The notes under the pieces are model-generated. The model searched no databases and was not told the DNA's origin. It saw only the letters and a program-made list of their open reading frames with translations. This document shows, piece after piece, positions 43,225 through 50,212 of a DNA stretch of 64,000 nucleotides (position 1 is the first letter of the stretch; the number at the start of each line of letters is the position of its first letter). Origin of the DNA: JAMLJG01 sp035327585 (GTDB lineage Bacteria > Verrucomicrobiota > Kiritimatiellia > CAIVKH01); the NCBI GenBank assembly GCA_035327585.1, contig DAOLDD010000020.1, positions 1 to 64,000 on the forward strand, read 5' to 3'. A program made the translations under genes and the position numbers.

Positions 43225-44529
43225 ATGACGTTGCTCAATATGGGAAATCGATTCGCCTGGCTGATCGTCGTCGGCCTGCTCGCGGCCAACCTCGCCATCG
43301 GCGCGCGCCTCTATTCCCAGGAACCGCAGCGCGCCGAAACCGACGATCCGTACCGGCAGATGGCCCTGTTCACCCGCGTGCTCGAGCAAATCCGCGAGAA
43401 CTACGTCGAAACCAATCGCGTGGCCTACCAGGAACTCGTTCACGGCGCGCTCAAAGGCATGCTGCAGTCGCTCGACCCGCACAGCCAGTTCCTTGACACC
43501 GACATGTACAAGGATATGAAGGACGACACCTCCGGCCAGTTCGGCGGCCTCGGCATCGTCATCAGCATGAAGGACGGCGCGCTGACCATCGTCGCGCCCA
43601 TGGAGGACACGCCCGGCTTCCGCGCCGGCCTCCTCGCGGGCGACCGGATCGTGCAGATCGACGACACGCGGACCGACGGCATGGCCATTTCCGATGCGGT
43701 CAAGCTGCTGCGCGGCAAGCCCGGCAGCAAGGTCACCCTCCGCATCATGCGCGCGCCGGCGAGCGAGCTGATCACCGTGGATATCGAACGCGCGAACATC
43801 GAGGTCGCGACCGTCAAGGACGGGAAAATGCTCGAGGATGGCATCGCCTATCTCCGCGTCACCCAATTCAGCGAACCCACCGCCGAGGCGCTGCGGAAGG
43901 AAATGGACCGCCTGCGCGGGCAGGGACTGCGGGCCCTCGTGCTCGACCTGCGCAACAATCCCGGCGGCCTGCTCAGCTCCGCCATCGATGTTGCCCAGCA
44001 GTTCCTCGACCGGAATCAGGTCATCGTCTCCACGCAGGGGCGCCACCCGCAGCAGAACAAGACCTACCGCTCCCGAGGCCGCGCGCGATACGACGGCTTC
44101 CCGATGGTCATCCTCGTCAATGCCGGCAGCGCCAGCGCGTCGGAAATCGTCGCCGGCGCCCTGCAGGACCACCGCCGCGCCGTCCTCGTCGGCGAAAAAA
44201 CCTTCGGCAAGGGCTCCGTGCAAAGCGTGCTGCCCATGGACGAGGGCACCGCGATCCGCCTCACCACGGCCAAATATTACACCCCGTCGCAAAAGGTCAT
44301 CCATGAACGCGGCATCGAACCCGACATCGTCGTCCCGATGCCGCCGGAGGACATGCGGCGACTGCTCAATCAGCGTATGCAACCACAACCCGCCGGGGAG
44401 GACGATGAGGAGTCGCGGGAGGTCGTTGAAGACGTCCAGTTGCAGCGTGGCGTCGACGTGCTCAAGGGCATCCTGAAATTTACCCGCGTGGCGCCGGACG
44501 GCCGGATCGCCGCGCGCACTGATCCGTGA
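43225..44529 (+). CDS. ctpA: C-terminal processing protease (S41)
   Basis: A 434-residue periplasmic serine protease. The N-terminal hydrophobic segment (about 10-28) serves as signal or anchor, a PDZ domain spans about 95-180 (FGGLGIVISMKDGALTIVAP), and the S41 catalytic domain follows. LDLRNNPGGLL is near 245, the nucleophile Ser lies in NAGSASASEIVAGAL near 300, and the Lys in GEKTFGKGSVQ near 325. It trims or degrades envelope proteins from the C-terminus. Its GTGA junction with tsaD gives coupling. Confidence 0.93.
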   Translation: MTLLNMGNRFAWLIVVGLLAANLAIGARLYSQEPQRAETDDPYRQMALFTRVLEQIRENYVETNRVAYQELVHGALKGMLQSLDPHSQFLDTDMYKDMKDDTSGQFGGLGIVISMKDGALTIVAPMEDTPGFRAGLLAGDRIVQIDDTRTDGMAISDAVKLLRGKPGSKVTLRIMRAPASELITVDIERANIEVATVKDGKMLEDGIAYLRVTQFSEPTAEALRKEMDRLRGQGLRALVLDLRNNPGGLLSSAIDVAQQFLDRNQVIVSTQGRHPQQNKTYRSRGRARYDGFPMVILVNAGSASASEIVAGALQDHRRAVLVGEKTFGKGSVQSVLPMDEGTAIRLTTAKYYTPSQKVIHERGIEPDIVVPMPPEDMRRLLNQRMQPQPAGEDDEESREVVEDVQLQRGVDVLKGILKFTRVAPDGRIAARTDP

Positions 44530-45569
44530 TTGTACTCGGCATCGAGACCTCCTGCGACGAAACGGCCGTCGCGCTCGCCCGCGAAGACCGCGTCGTGCTC
44601 GCCAACGCCGTGTATTCCCAGATCGCCCGCCACCATCCCTTCGGCGGCGTCGTGCCGGAAATCGCCGCCCGCGCCCACGTCGAGGTCCTGCCCGAACTGC
44701 TGCACCGCGCGATGGCCGACGCGGGGCTCAACTGGGCCCAGCTCGACGCCGTCGCCGTCACGCGCGGACCCGGCCTCGCCACCTCGCTGACCATCGGCCT
44801 GCAGGCGGCCAAGGCGCTCGCCCTGCGCCTCGGCGTACCCCTGCTCGGCGTCCACCACCTCGAGGCGCACCTCTTTTCCATCCTGCTCGGCGCGGCCCGC
44901 CCGCCGCCCGCCACGGTTTTCCCGGCCCTCGTGCTGCTCGTCTCCGGCGGGCATACCGCCCTGGTCGACTACGGCGGTGCGGGCCGTCACCAGTTGCTCG
45001 GTCGCACGGTGGACGATGCCGCCGGTGAGGCGCTCGACAAGGGGGCGAAATTGCTCGGACTCGGCTATCCCGGCGGCCCCGCGCTGGAGCAAGCCGCGGC
45101 CTCCGGCAATCCGCACGCCGTGCCGTTCCCGCGCGGCGATGTGCGTAACGAGCGGCGCGACCTCCACGTTCACCGGCCCGACCTGTGTTTCAGCTTCAGC
45201 GGCCTCAAGACCGCGTTGCTCTATCACCTGCGTCGTCAACCCGTCGCCCCCGAAACGCAGGCTTTCGCCGACGTTGCCGCCAGCTACCAGGAAGCCGTTC
45301 TCGACACCCTGGCGCGACACGTCGAACGCGCGCTGGAGGGTGGGGGACATCGCGCACTCGGCTGCGCCGGCGGCGTCGCGCGGAACCGGCTGCTACGCGC
45401 CCGTCTTGCCGCCATCGCTGCCGCGCGCGGAATCCCGCTGCTCGTCGCCGAACCCGACTACTGCACCGACAACGCCGCCATGATTGCCGCCCTCGGCGCC
45501 GCCCTGCTCGCGAACGGCGCCCCGCCTACGCCCATCGACGCCGACATCGACCCGAACTGGCCGCTTTAA
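44526..45569 (+). CDS. tsaD: tRNA N6-adenosine threonylcarbamoyltransferase
   Basis: A 347-residue enzyme transferring threonylcarbamoyl to A37 of ANN-decoding tRNAs. LGIETSCDETAVAL near 3 starts the ASKHA fold, GGVVPEIAARAHVEVL near 40 is typical, and the metal ligands lie in VHHLEAHLF near 109-116. SGGHTAL near 140 and FSFSGLKTALL near 222 are also conserved. It starts with GTG overlapping the ctpA stop. Length is normal. Confidence 0.95.
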   Translation: MIVLGIETSCDETAVALAREDRVVLANAVYSQIARHHPFGGVVPEIAARAHVEVLPELLHRAMADAGLNWAQLDAVAVTRGPGLATSLTIGLQAAKALALRLGVPLLGVHHLEAHLFSILLGAARPPPATVFPALVLLVSGGHTALVDYGGAGRHQLLGRTVDDAAGEALDKGAKLLGLGYPGGPALEQAAASGNPHAVPFPRGDVRNERRDLHVHRPDLCFSFSGLKTALLYHLRRQPVAPETQAFADVAASYQEAVLDTLARHVERALEGGGHRALGCAGGVARNRLLRARLAAIAAARGIPLLVAEPDYCTDNAAMIAALGAALLANGAPPTPIDADIDPNWPL

Positions 45570-45575
45570 AAGTTT

Positions 45576-45621
45576 TTACAGACGTTGTAAGCCGCGAAAA
45601 AAGGTTTTACAGACGTTGAAA
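45576..45621. repeat. Paired 15-bp dyad element, copy 2
   Basis: TTACAGACGTTGTAA at 45576-45590 and TTACAGACGTTGAAA at 45607-45621 have starts 31 bp apart. A 16-nt spacer with a run of six A lies between them, and CTTTTCGC follows, as in copy 1 at 3-48. It sits directly after tsaD and about 120 bp before the XRE-cupin gene. Confidence 0.85.
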
Positions 45622-45648
45622 CTTTTCGCAGCGGTCAGCACCGCGGTC

Positions 45649-45677
45649 ATTGTAAATAAGAAGAACTGACCCCTTTC
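45649..45677. repeat. Single arm related to the 5233-5315 inverted repeat
   Basis: This segment begins ATTGTAAATAA and ends ACTGACCCCTTTC. It matches the right arm at 5285-5313 except for a few central bases. No inverted partner is present nearby, so it looks like a half-element or relic. Confidence 0.7.
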
Positions 45678-45702
45678 CGGTTTTGGGCGCTTGGAAATAT
45701 CG

Positions 45703-45730
45703 TTGACAGTATGAAAACGGCAATTATCTT
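45703..45730 (+). promoter_or_regulatory. Promoter of XRE-cupin gene, nearly leaderless
   Basis: A perfect TTGACA (45703-45708) and TATCTT (45725-45730) are separated by 16 bp. Transcription would start near 45736-45738, only about six bases before the ATG at 45743, so the mRNA would be almost leaderless. No strong ribosome site is present before the ATG, which fits. Confidence 0.55.
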
Positions 45731-45742
45731 CTGTCGAAGAAT

Positions 45743-46303
45743 ATGAAGGCGAAATCGAAATCGGTGAAGGAACCGGCGCGGGCGCAGTATGACTTCAGCG
45801 TTCTGCGCGAGTTGCGGAAGCACCATCAGCTGACGATCGCGGATGTGTCAGAGCGGTCGGGAATCTCGCCGGCGGTGATCTCGAAGCTGGAGCGAAACCA
45901 GAGCCTGGCGGAACTGGACACGCTGTTCCGGCTGGCGCGCGTGTTCGGGATGAACGCGGCGGATTTGTTGGCGCTCGCGGAGTCGCGGACGGCGCACAAG
46001 AAGGAGGGCGGTCGCCATCGCTCGGGCAGTTTTACGTTCGACGAGGTGGACTATGCGAACGTCCGCATGCTGCACGGCGTCGCCCCGGCGGGCGGTTCGG
46101 TGGCACGCCCGGAAATACACCGTGATGATTTCGAGGTCTGCTGGGTCCTGAGCGGGCACCTGCGCATCACCCTGCCGGACGAACGCCACGACCTGCGCAC
46201 CGGCCAGGCGCTCCAGTTCGACGCGATCCTTCCGCATGCCTATGAAGCGGTGACCGAGGTGGAGGTCATCATCCTGCACATCGCCAAACCCAAGAGGTTT
46301 TGA
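45743..46303 (+). CDS. XRE-family regulator with C-terminal cupin
   Basis: A 186-residue transcription factor. The HTH_3 domain (about 17-75) contains LRELRKHHQLTIADVSERSGISPAVISKLERNQSLAEL. A cupin_2 barrel (about 105-182) with EIHRDDFEVCWVLSGHLRI and FDAILPHAYEAV should bind a small molecule such as a sugar acid. Such proteins usually control the adjacent catabolic operon. The paired dyads at 45576-45621 and 46350-46395 flank it and are candidate binding sites, but that is untested. Confidence 0.85.
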   Translation: MKAKSKSVKEPARAQYDFSVLRELRKHHQLTIADVSERSGISPAVISKLERNQSLAELDTLFRLARVFGMNAADLLALAESRTAHKKEGGRHRSGSFTFDEVDYANVRMLHGVAPAGGSVARPEIHRDDFEVCWVLSGHLRITLPDERHDLRTGQALQFDAILPHAYEAVTEVEVIILHIAKPKRF

Positions 46304-46305
46304 TC

Positions 46306-47679
46306 ATGCACATCCGCAACCCGAATCCCCGCGCGCTGGCCCAAAAGATTTCCAACCTTTGGAACCATTCCGCGCAAAAAATACAGACGTTGGAAAAATC
46401 ATGGAAACCCGCGGACGGATCGCCGGTGTTCACGGTGCGCGGGCGCTACACATCGAAGGGATGGACGGAGTGGACGCAGGGGTTCCAGTTCGGCATGGCG
46501 ATCCTGCAATACGACGCGACGGACGAAGCGCCATTCCTGGAGATCGGCCGCCGCCAGACGCTGGCGCGCATGGCGCCGCACCTGACGCATACGGGCGTAC
46601 ATGACCACGGGTTCAACAACGTCAGCACCTACGGGAACCTCTGGCGGCTGATGAACGAAGGCCGAATTCCCGAGAACGAATGGGAACGCCATTTCTATGA
46701 ACTCGCCCTGAAGGCGAGCGGCGCGGTGCAGGCGTCGCGCTGGACGCCGCTGCCGGACGGTCTCGGCTACATCTATTCATTCAACGGCCCGCATTCGCTG
46801 TTTGTGGACACGATCCGCTCGCTGCGCGCGCTCGCGTTGAGTCACAAACTCGGTCATGTGCTTCAAGCGGAGAACGATGTGCGGATCTCTCTGTTGGAAC
46901 GCCTGAAAGCGCACGCGCGGGCGACGGCGCGGTATTCCGTCTGGTACGGCGAGGGGCGGGACGCCTACGACCTTCGTGGTCGCACGGCGCACGAGGCGAT
47001 CTTCAATGTGAACGATGGCGCGTTCCGCTGCCCGAACTCGCAACAGGGCTTTTCGCCGTTCACGACGTGGACGCGCGGATTGGCATGGGCGATGTGCGGC
47101 TTCGCGGAAGAACTGGAATTCCTGCAAGCCATCGGTGATGGCGAGGCGACGGCGGAGCTGCTGAAGGCGGCGGCGGCCACCTGCGATTTCTACATCGACC
47201 ACGCGACCGCGCGCGACGGCGTGCCGTATTGGGACACGGGCGCTCCGCAGTTGCACCGCCTGGGGAACTGGCAGGCCAAGCCCGCCGATCCGTACAACCG
47301 CTGGGAGCCGGTGGACAGTTCCGCCGCGGCGATCGCGGCGCAGGGGCTGATGCGGCTCGGGCGGTACCTCGACACGAAGAAGGCGAGAGGCGGGCGCTAC
47401 ACCGGCGGCGAGTACATGCGCGCGGGGTTGTCCGTACTCGAAACGCTGCTCGAGGAACCGTACCTGAACACGGATCGCAAGCATCAGGGACTGCTGCTGC
47501 ACTCGGTGTATCACCAGCCGCGCGGGTGGGACTACATCCCGAAGGGCCGTCACGTGCCGTGCGGCGAATCCAGCATGTGGGGCGACTATCACCTGATGGA
47601 GGCGGCGTTGCTGGCGCAGCGTATTTTGCGCGGCGAGCCCTATCACACCTTCTTTCACGACCCGAGGAACGCGTCATGA
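46306..47679 (+). CDS. Unsaturated glucuronyl hydrolase (GH88)
   Basis: A 457-residue (alpha/alpha)6-barrel enzyme removing unsaturated uronic acids left by polysaccharide lyases. HDHGFNNVSTYGNLW near 97-111 and NGPHSLFVDTIRSLRAL near 160 carry the two expected Asp residues, and WTRGLAWAMCGFAEEL and SSMWGDYHLMEAAL are typical barrel pieces. There is no signal peptide, so it acts on imported oligosaccharides. Residues about 14-31 (LAQKISNLWNHSAQKIQT) are encoded by a degenerate copy of the paired-dyad repeat. The frame could start at TTG 46300; the ATG at 46306 is preferred. It is coupled to the cupin gene. Confidence 0.88.
   Translation: MHIRNPNPRALAQKISNLWNHSAQKIQTLEKSWKPADGSPVFTVRGRYTSKGWTEWTQGFQFGMAILQYDATDEAPFLEIGRRQTLARMAPHLTHTGVHDHGFNNVSTYGNLWRLMNEGRIPENEWERHFYELALKASGAVQASRWTPLPDGLGYIYSFNGPHSLFVDTIRSLRALALSHKLGHVLQAENDVRISLLERLKAHARATARYSVWYGEGRDAYDLRGRTAHEAIFNVNDGAFRCPNSQQGFSPFTTWTRGLAWAMCGFAEELEFLQAIGDGEATAELLKAAAATCDFYIDHATARDGVPYWDTGAPQLHRLGNWQAKPADPYNRWEPVDSSAAAIAAQGLMRLGRYLDTKKARGGRYTGGEYMRAGLSVLETLLEEPYLNTDRKHQGLLLHSVYHQPRGWDYIPKGRHVPCGESSMWGDYHLMEAALLAQRILRGEPYHTFFHDPRNAS
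46350..46395. repeat. Paired dyad element, degenerate copy 3 inside GH88 gene
   Basis: TTCCAACCTTTGGAA (46350-46364) and ATACAGACGTTGGAA (46381-46395) are again 31 bp apart, with a 16-nt spacer ending in a run of A. The first keeps dyad symmetry with different arms (TTCCA/TGGAA), and the second keeps the core ACAGACGTTG. It lies in frame within the first 30 codons of the hydrolase. Confidence 0.7.
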
Positions 47680-48122
47680 TCGTTTCCGACATCAACCAGA
47701 TTCCCGGCCGCCGGTATCCCGCACGGCGCTGGACACGAAACGTTGTCGGCGGCGCGGCGCCGATCCAGGCGAAAAATTTCGCCGTGGGCTACGTGGTGCT
47801 CGAACCGAAAGGCGGGCAGGTGCCGTGGCACAACCAGGAGCAGGAGGAAGTCTATTTTGTCCTCGAGGGAACCGGCGAGATGTGTCTCGGCACCGAGCGC
47901 CGAACGGTGACCAGCGGGCAGGCCGCGTTCATTCCGTCTGGCGTCTTCCACCAGCTCACCAACATCGGCGAGACCCCGCTGACGATGATGTACATCTACG
48001 GTCCCGCGGGCGACGTGGCGCACTGGAAGCAGGAACTCGAAGGCACGCTGCCGAAAGCGGGCGTGGATGTGCCCGCGCTGCCGAACGGCGCCTGGCCACA
48101 GTGCACGGAGAAGCCGGGATGA
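47676..48122 (+). CDS. Single-domain cupin protein
   Basis: A 148-residue cupin. Motif 1 (VPWHNQEQEEVYFVLEGTGEM near 49-69) and motif 2 (AAFIPSGVFHQLTNIGETPL near 83-102) have the His/Glu metal ligands. It could be a sugar-acid isomerase or KduI-like/Pol-gamma-type enzyme acting on the GH88 product, or a sugar-sensing protein. The sequence does not decide. The start at 47676 overlaps the GH88 stop (ATGA); longer frames upstream are shadows. Confidence 0.8.
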   Translation: MIVSDINQIPGRRYPARRWTRNVVGGAAPIQAKNFAVGYVVLEPKGGQVPWHNQEQEEVYFVLEGTGEMCLGTERRTVTSGQAAFIPSGVFHQLTNIGETPLTMMYIYGPAGDVAHWKQELEGTLPKAGVDVPALPNGAWPQCTEKPG

Positions 48123-48136
48123 TCGGGTGTACGCCC

Positions 48137-48220
48137 CCCGCGACCTCGTGTCGCGGGCGCGAAAGTTTCACGGTTACACGGTAGCAAAAAACTTTGGCTC
48201 CGGCGGGGCAAGCCCGCCGG
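48137..48220 (+). promoter_or_regulatory. Two hairpins between cupin and dehydrogenase genes
   Basis: An 8-bp stem (48137-48144 with 48150-48157, CCCGCGAC/GTCGCGGG) and another (48200-48207 with 48213-48220, CCGGCGGG/CCCGCCGG) lie in a 120-bp gap within the cassette. The second lies 11 bp before the ribosome site of the dehydrogenase gene. The intervening GAAAGTTT and AAACTTT can also pair. They could reduce read-through, stabilise the transcript or be a repeat insertion. Confidence 0.5.
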
Positions 48221-48242
48221 GGGCCATCATGAGGAAACAGAA

Positions 48243-49400
48243 ATGAGTGATTTGAAAACGCACACGGTGGGAATCATCATGAATGGCGTGACGGGGCGCA
48301 TGGGGACGAACCAGCACCTGTTGCGCTCGGTGGCGGAGCTCATCCGCGAGGGCGGGGTGAAGCTCAGCGCGAACGAGCGCATCATGCCGGACCCCATCCT
48401 GATGGGCCGCAACCCGGTGAAGCTGCGGGAACTCGCGGCGCGCGCGGGGGTGACCCGCTGGTCGACAGACCTCGACGCGGCGCTGGCCGATCCGCACAAC
48501 GTGATTTACTTCGACAGCCAGACGACGGACCGGCGCGCGCCGGGCGTCCGCGCGGCGATCAAGGCGGGCAAACACATCTATTGCGAGAAGCCGACCGCCG
48601 TGGACGTGAAGACGGCGCTGGAGCTCTACAAGCTCGCGAAGAAGGCGGGCGTGAAGAACGGCGTCGTGCAGGACAAACTCTGGTTGCCGGGGCTGATGAA
48701 GCTGAAGGAGCTGATCCACCGCGGATTCTTCGGCAAGATCCTCTCCGTGCGCGGCGAGTTCGGCTACTGGGTGTTCGAGGGCGACACGATTCCGCTGCAG
48801 CGTCCCTCGTGGAACTATCGCAAGGAAGACGGCGGCGGCATGATTGTCGACATGCTCTGCCACTGGCGCTACGTGTTGGACAACGTGTTTGGCCCGGTGA
48901 AGGCGGTCTCCTGCCTCGCGGCGACGCACATCCCGAAGCGCTGGGACGAGCAGGGCAAACCGTACGCGTGCACGGCGGACGACTCCGCGTACAGCACGTT
49001 CGAACTCGAGGGCGGCATCATCGCGCATTTCAACTCGTCGTGGACGGTGCGGGTGCGGCGCGACGACCTGCTGACGCTGCAGGTGGACGGTACGCACGGC
49101 TCCGCCGTGGCGGGTCTGCGCGACGTGTGGGTGCAGCCCTACGGCGCGACGCCGCGCCCGGTGTGGAATCCGGACATCCCGCAGCCGATTAACTTTTTCG
49201 AGGGCTGGCAGAAGCTGCCCGAGCAGCGGAGCTACGACAACGCGTTCAAGGTGCAGTGGGAATTGTTCCTGCGCCACGTGGTGAAGAACGAGCCGTTCCC
49301 GTGGAGCCTGCTGGAAGGGGCGAAGGGCGTGCAGCTCGCCGAACTGGGCCTGCTCTCGTCGAAGAAGCGGTCGTGGGTGAAGGTTCCGGTGCTGAAATGA
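48243..49400 (+). CDS. Gfo/Idh/MocA-family oxidoreductase
   Basis: A 385-residue NAD(P)-dependent sugar dehydrogenase. The Rossmann loop is GIIMNGVTGRMGTNQHL near 10, longer than usual. VIYFDSQTTDRRAPGVRAAIKAGKHIYCEKPTA near 88-120 contains the conserved EKP lysine, and DMLCHWRYVLDNVFG near 202 contains the catalytic-region His. It probably oxidises a sugar or uronate derivative in this cassette. A GAGGAAA site precedes the ATG, and its stop overlaps the SDR start. Confidence 0.85.
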   Translation: MSDLKTHTVGIIMNGVTGRMGTNQHLLRSVAELIREGGVKLSANERIMPDPILMGRNPVKLRELAARAGVTRWSTDLDAALADPHNVIYFDSQTTDRRAPGVRAAIKAGKHIYCEKPTAVDVKTALELYKLAKKAGVKNGVVQDKLWLPGLMKLKELIHRGFFGKILSVRGEFGYWVFEGDTIPLQRPSWNYRKEDGGGMIVDMLCHWRYVLDNVFGPVKAVSCLAATHIPKRWDEQGKPYACTADDSAYSTFELEGGIIAHFNSSWTVRVRRDDLLTLQVDGTHGSAVAGLRDVWVQPYGATPRPVWNPDIPQPINFFEGWQKLPEQRSYDNAFKVQWELFLRHVVKNEPFPWSLLEGAKGVQLAELGLLSSKKRSWVKVPVLK

Positions 49401-50167
49401 AGCGCGTCGCGATCGTGACGGGCGGGACGCGCGGCATCGGGTTTGGCGTCGCGCAGGCGTTGGCGCGCGCGGGGTTTGACCTGTGCGTGAGCGGGCGGCG
49501 CGAGGCGGCGGCGGTGAAGGAATCGCTGGCCGCGCTGGAGTCGCTGGGCGCGGAGACGCTGTATGTGGCGTCGGATGTGGCGTCTGCGGCGGATCGCGCG
49601 GCACTGCTGGACGCGGTGCGCGAGCGGTTTGGCCGGCTGCATGTGTTGGTGAACAACGCGGGGATTGCACCGCGCGAACGGCGCGACGTCCTGGAGGCGA
49701 CGGAGGAAAGTTTCGCGGAAGTGATCCGCGTGAATTTGCAGGGCCCGTATTTCCTGACGCAGGCGGCGGCGCGCTGGATGATTGAGCAGAAGAAGGCGGA
49801 CGCAACCTGGACCGGCTGCATCGTGAACGTGTCATCGATCTCCGCGACGGTTGCGTCGGTGTCGCGCGGCGAATACTGCGTCTCGAAAGCGGGCGTCAGC
49901 ATGGCGACGCAGTTGTGGGCGGTGCGCCTCGGCGAGTTCGACATTCCCGTCTACGAAGTGCGGCCCGGCGTGACGGCGACGGACATGACGGCGGGCGTAA
50001 AGGAAAAATACGATACACTCATCGCCGACGGCTTGTGCGTGCAGCGTCGCTGGGGTGCGCCGGAGGATGTGGGCCGTGCGGTGAGCGCCTTGGCGAGCGG
50101 CGATTTTCCGTATTCCACCGGGCAAGTTGTGATGGTTGACGGCGGCCTGACGATTCCGAGGTTGTAG
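49397..50167 (+). CDS. Short-chain dehydrogenase/reductase
   Basis: A 256-residue classical SDR. TGGTRGIG near 9 binds NAD(P), NNAG is near 89, catalytic Ser is in VSSIS near 146 and the YCVSK pair near 161. The C-terminal GQVVMVDGGLTIPRL is standard. It is likely to reduce or oxidise a ketose or keto-uronate from unsaturated uronic acid breakdown, judged by its place after GH88 and Gfo/Idh genes. A 2-deoxy-D-gluconate 3-dehydrogenase-like (KduD) role is possible. Confidence 0.87.
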   Translation: MKRVAIVTGGTRGIGFGVAQALARAGFDLCVSGRREAAAVKESLAALESLGAETLYVASDVASAADRAALLDAVRERFGRLHVLVNNAGIAPRERRDVLEATEESFAEVIRVNLQGPYFLTQAAARWMIEQKKADATWTGCIVNVSSISATVASVSRGEYCVSKAGVSMATQLWAVRLGEFDIPVYEVRPGVTATDMTAGVKEKYDTLIADGLCVQRRWGAPEDVGRAVSALASGDFPYSTGQVVMVDGGLTIPRL

Positions 50168-50180
50168 GCGCGGGTGCTTT

Positions 50181-50208
50181 ACCACGGAGACACGGAGCGC
50201 GCGGAGAA
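50181..50208. repeat. CACGGAG-type dispersed repeat
   Basis: ACCACGGAGACACGGAGC followed by GCGCGGAGAA lies in the 45-bp gap between the SDR and isomerase genes, and its end supplies a purine-rich region before the ATG at 50213. It is related to sequences at 10987-11020 and 41841-41870. Confidence 0.5.
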
Positions 50209-50212
50209 CTTT

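Larger units (their letters stand above)
45570..45742. other. Composite intergenic region upstream of XRE-cupin gene
   Basis: These 173 bases hold, in order, paired dyads (45576-45621), a single arm of the AT-rich GACCCCTTTC repeat (45649-45677) and a strong promoter (45703-45730). No gene is seen. Two repeat families meet at the left edge of the catabolic cassette. Confidence 0.7.

Noticed and set aside
48174..49835. A 553-codon minus-strand frame opposite the Gfo/Idh and SDR genes
   Set aside because: Both plus-strand genes show full cofactor-binding motifs. The minus frame is a GC shadow that begins in repeat DNA.
50174..50212. An N-terminal extension of the isomerase-like protein through the CACGGAG repeat
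   Set aside because: The extra 13 codons are repeat sequence, and the conserved barrel begins at the ATG at 50213.
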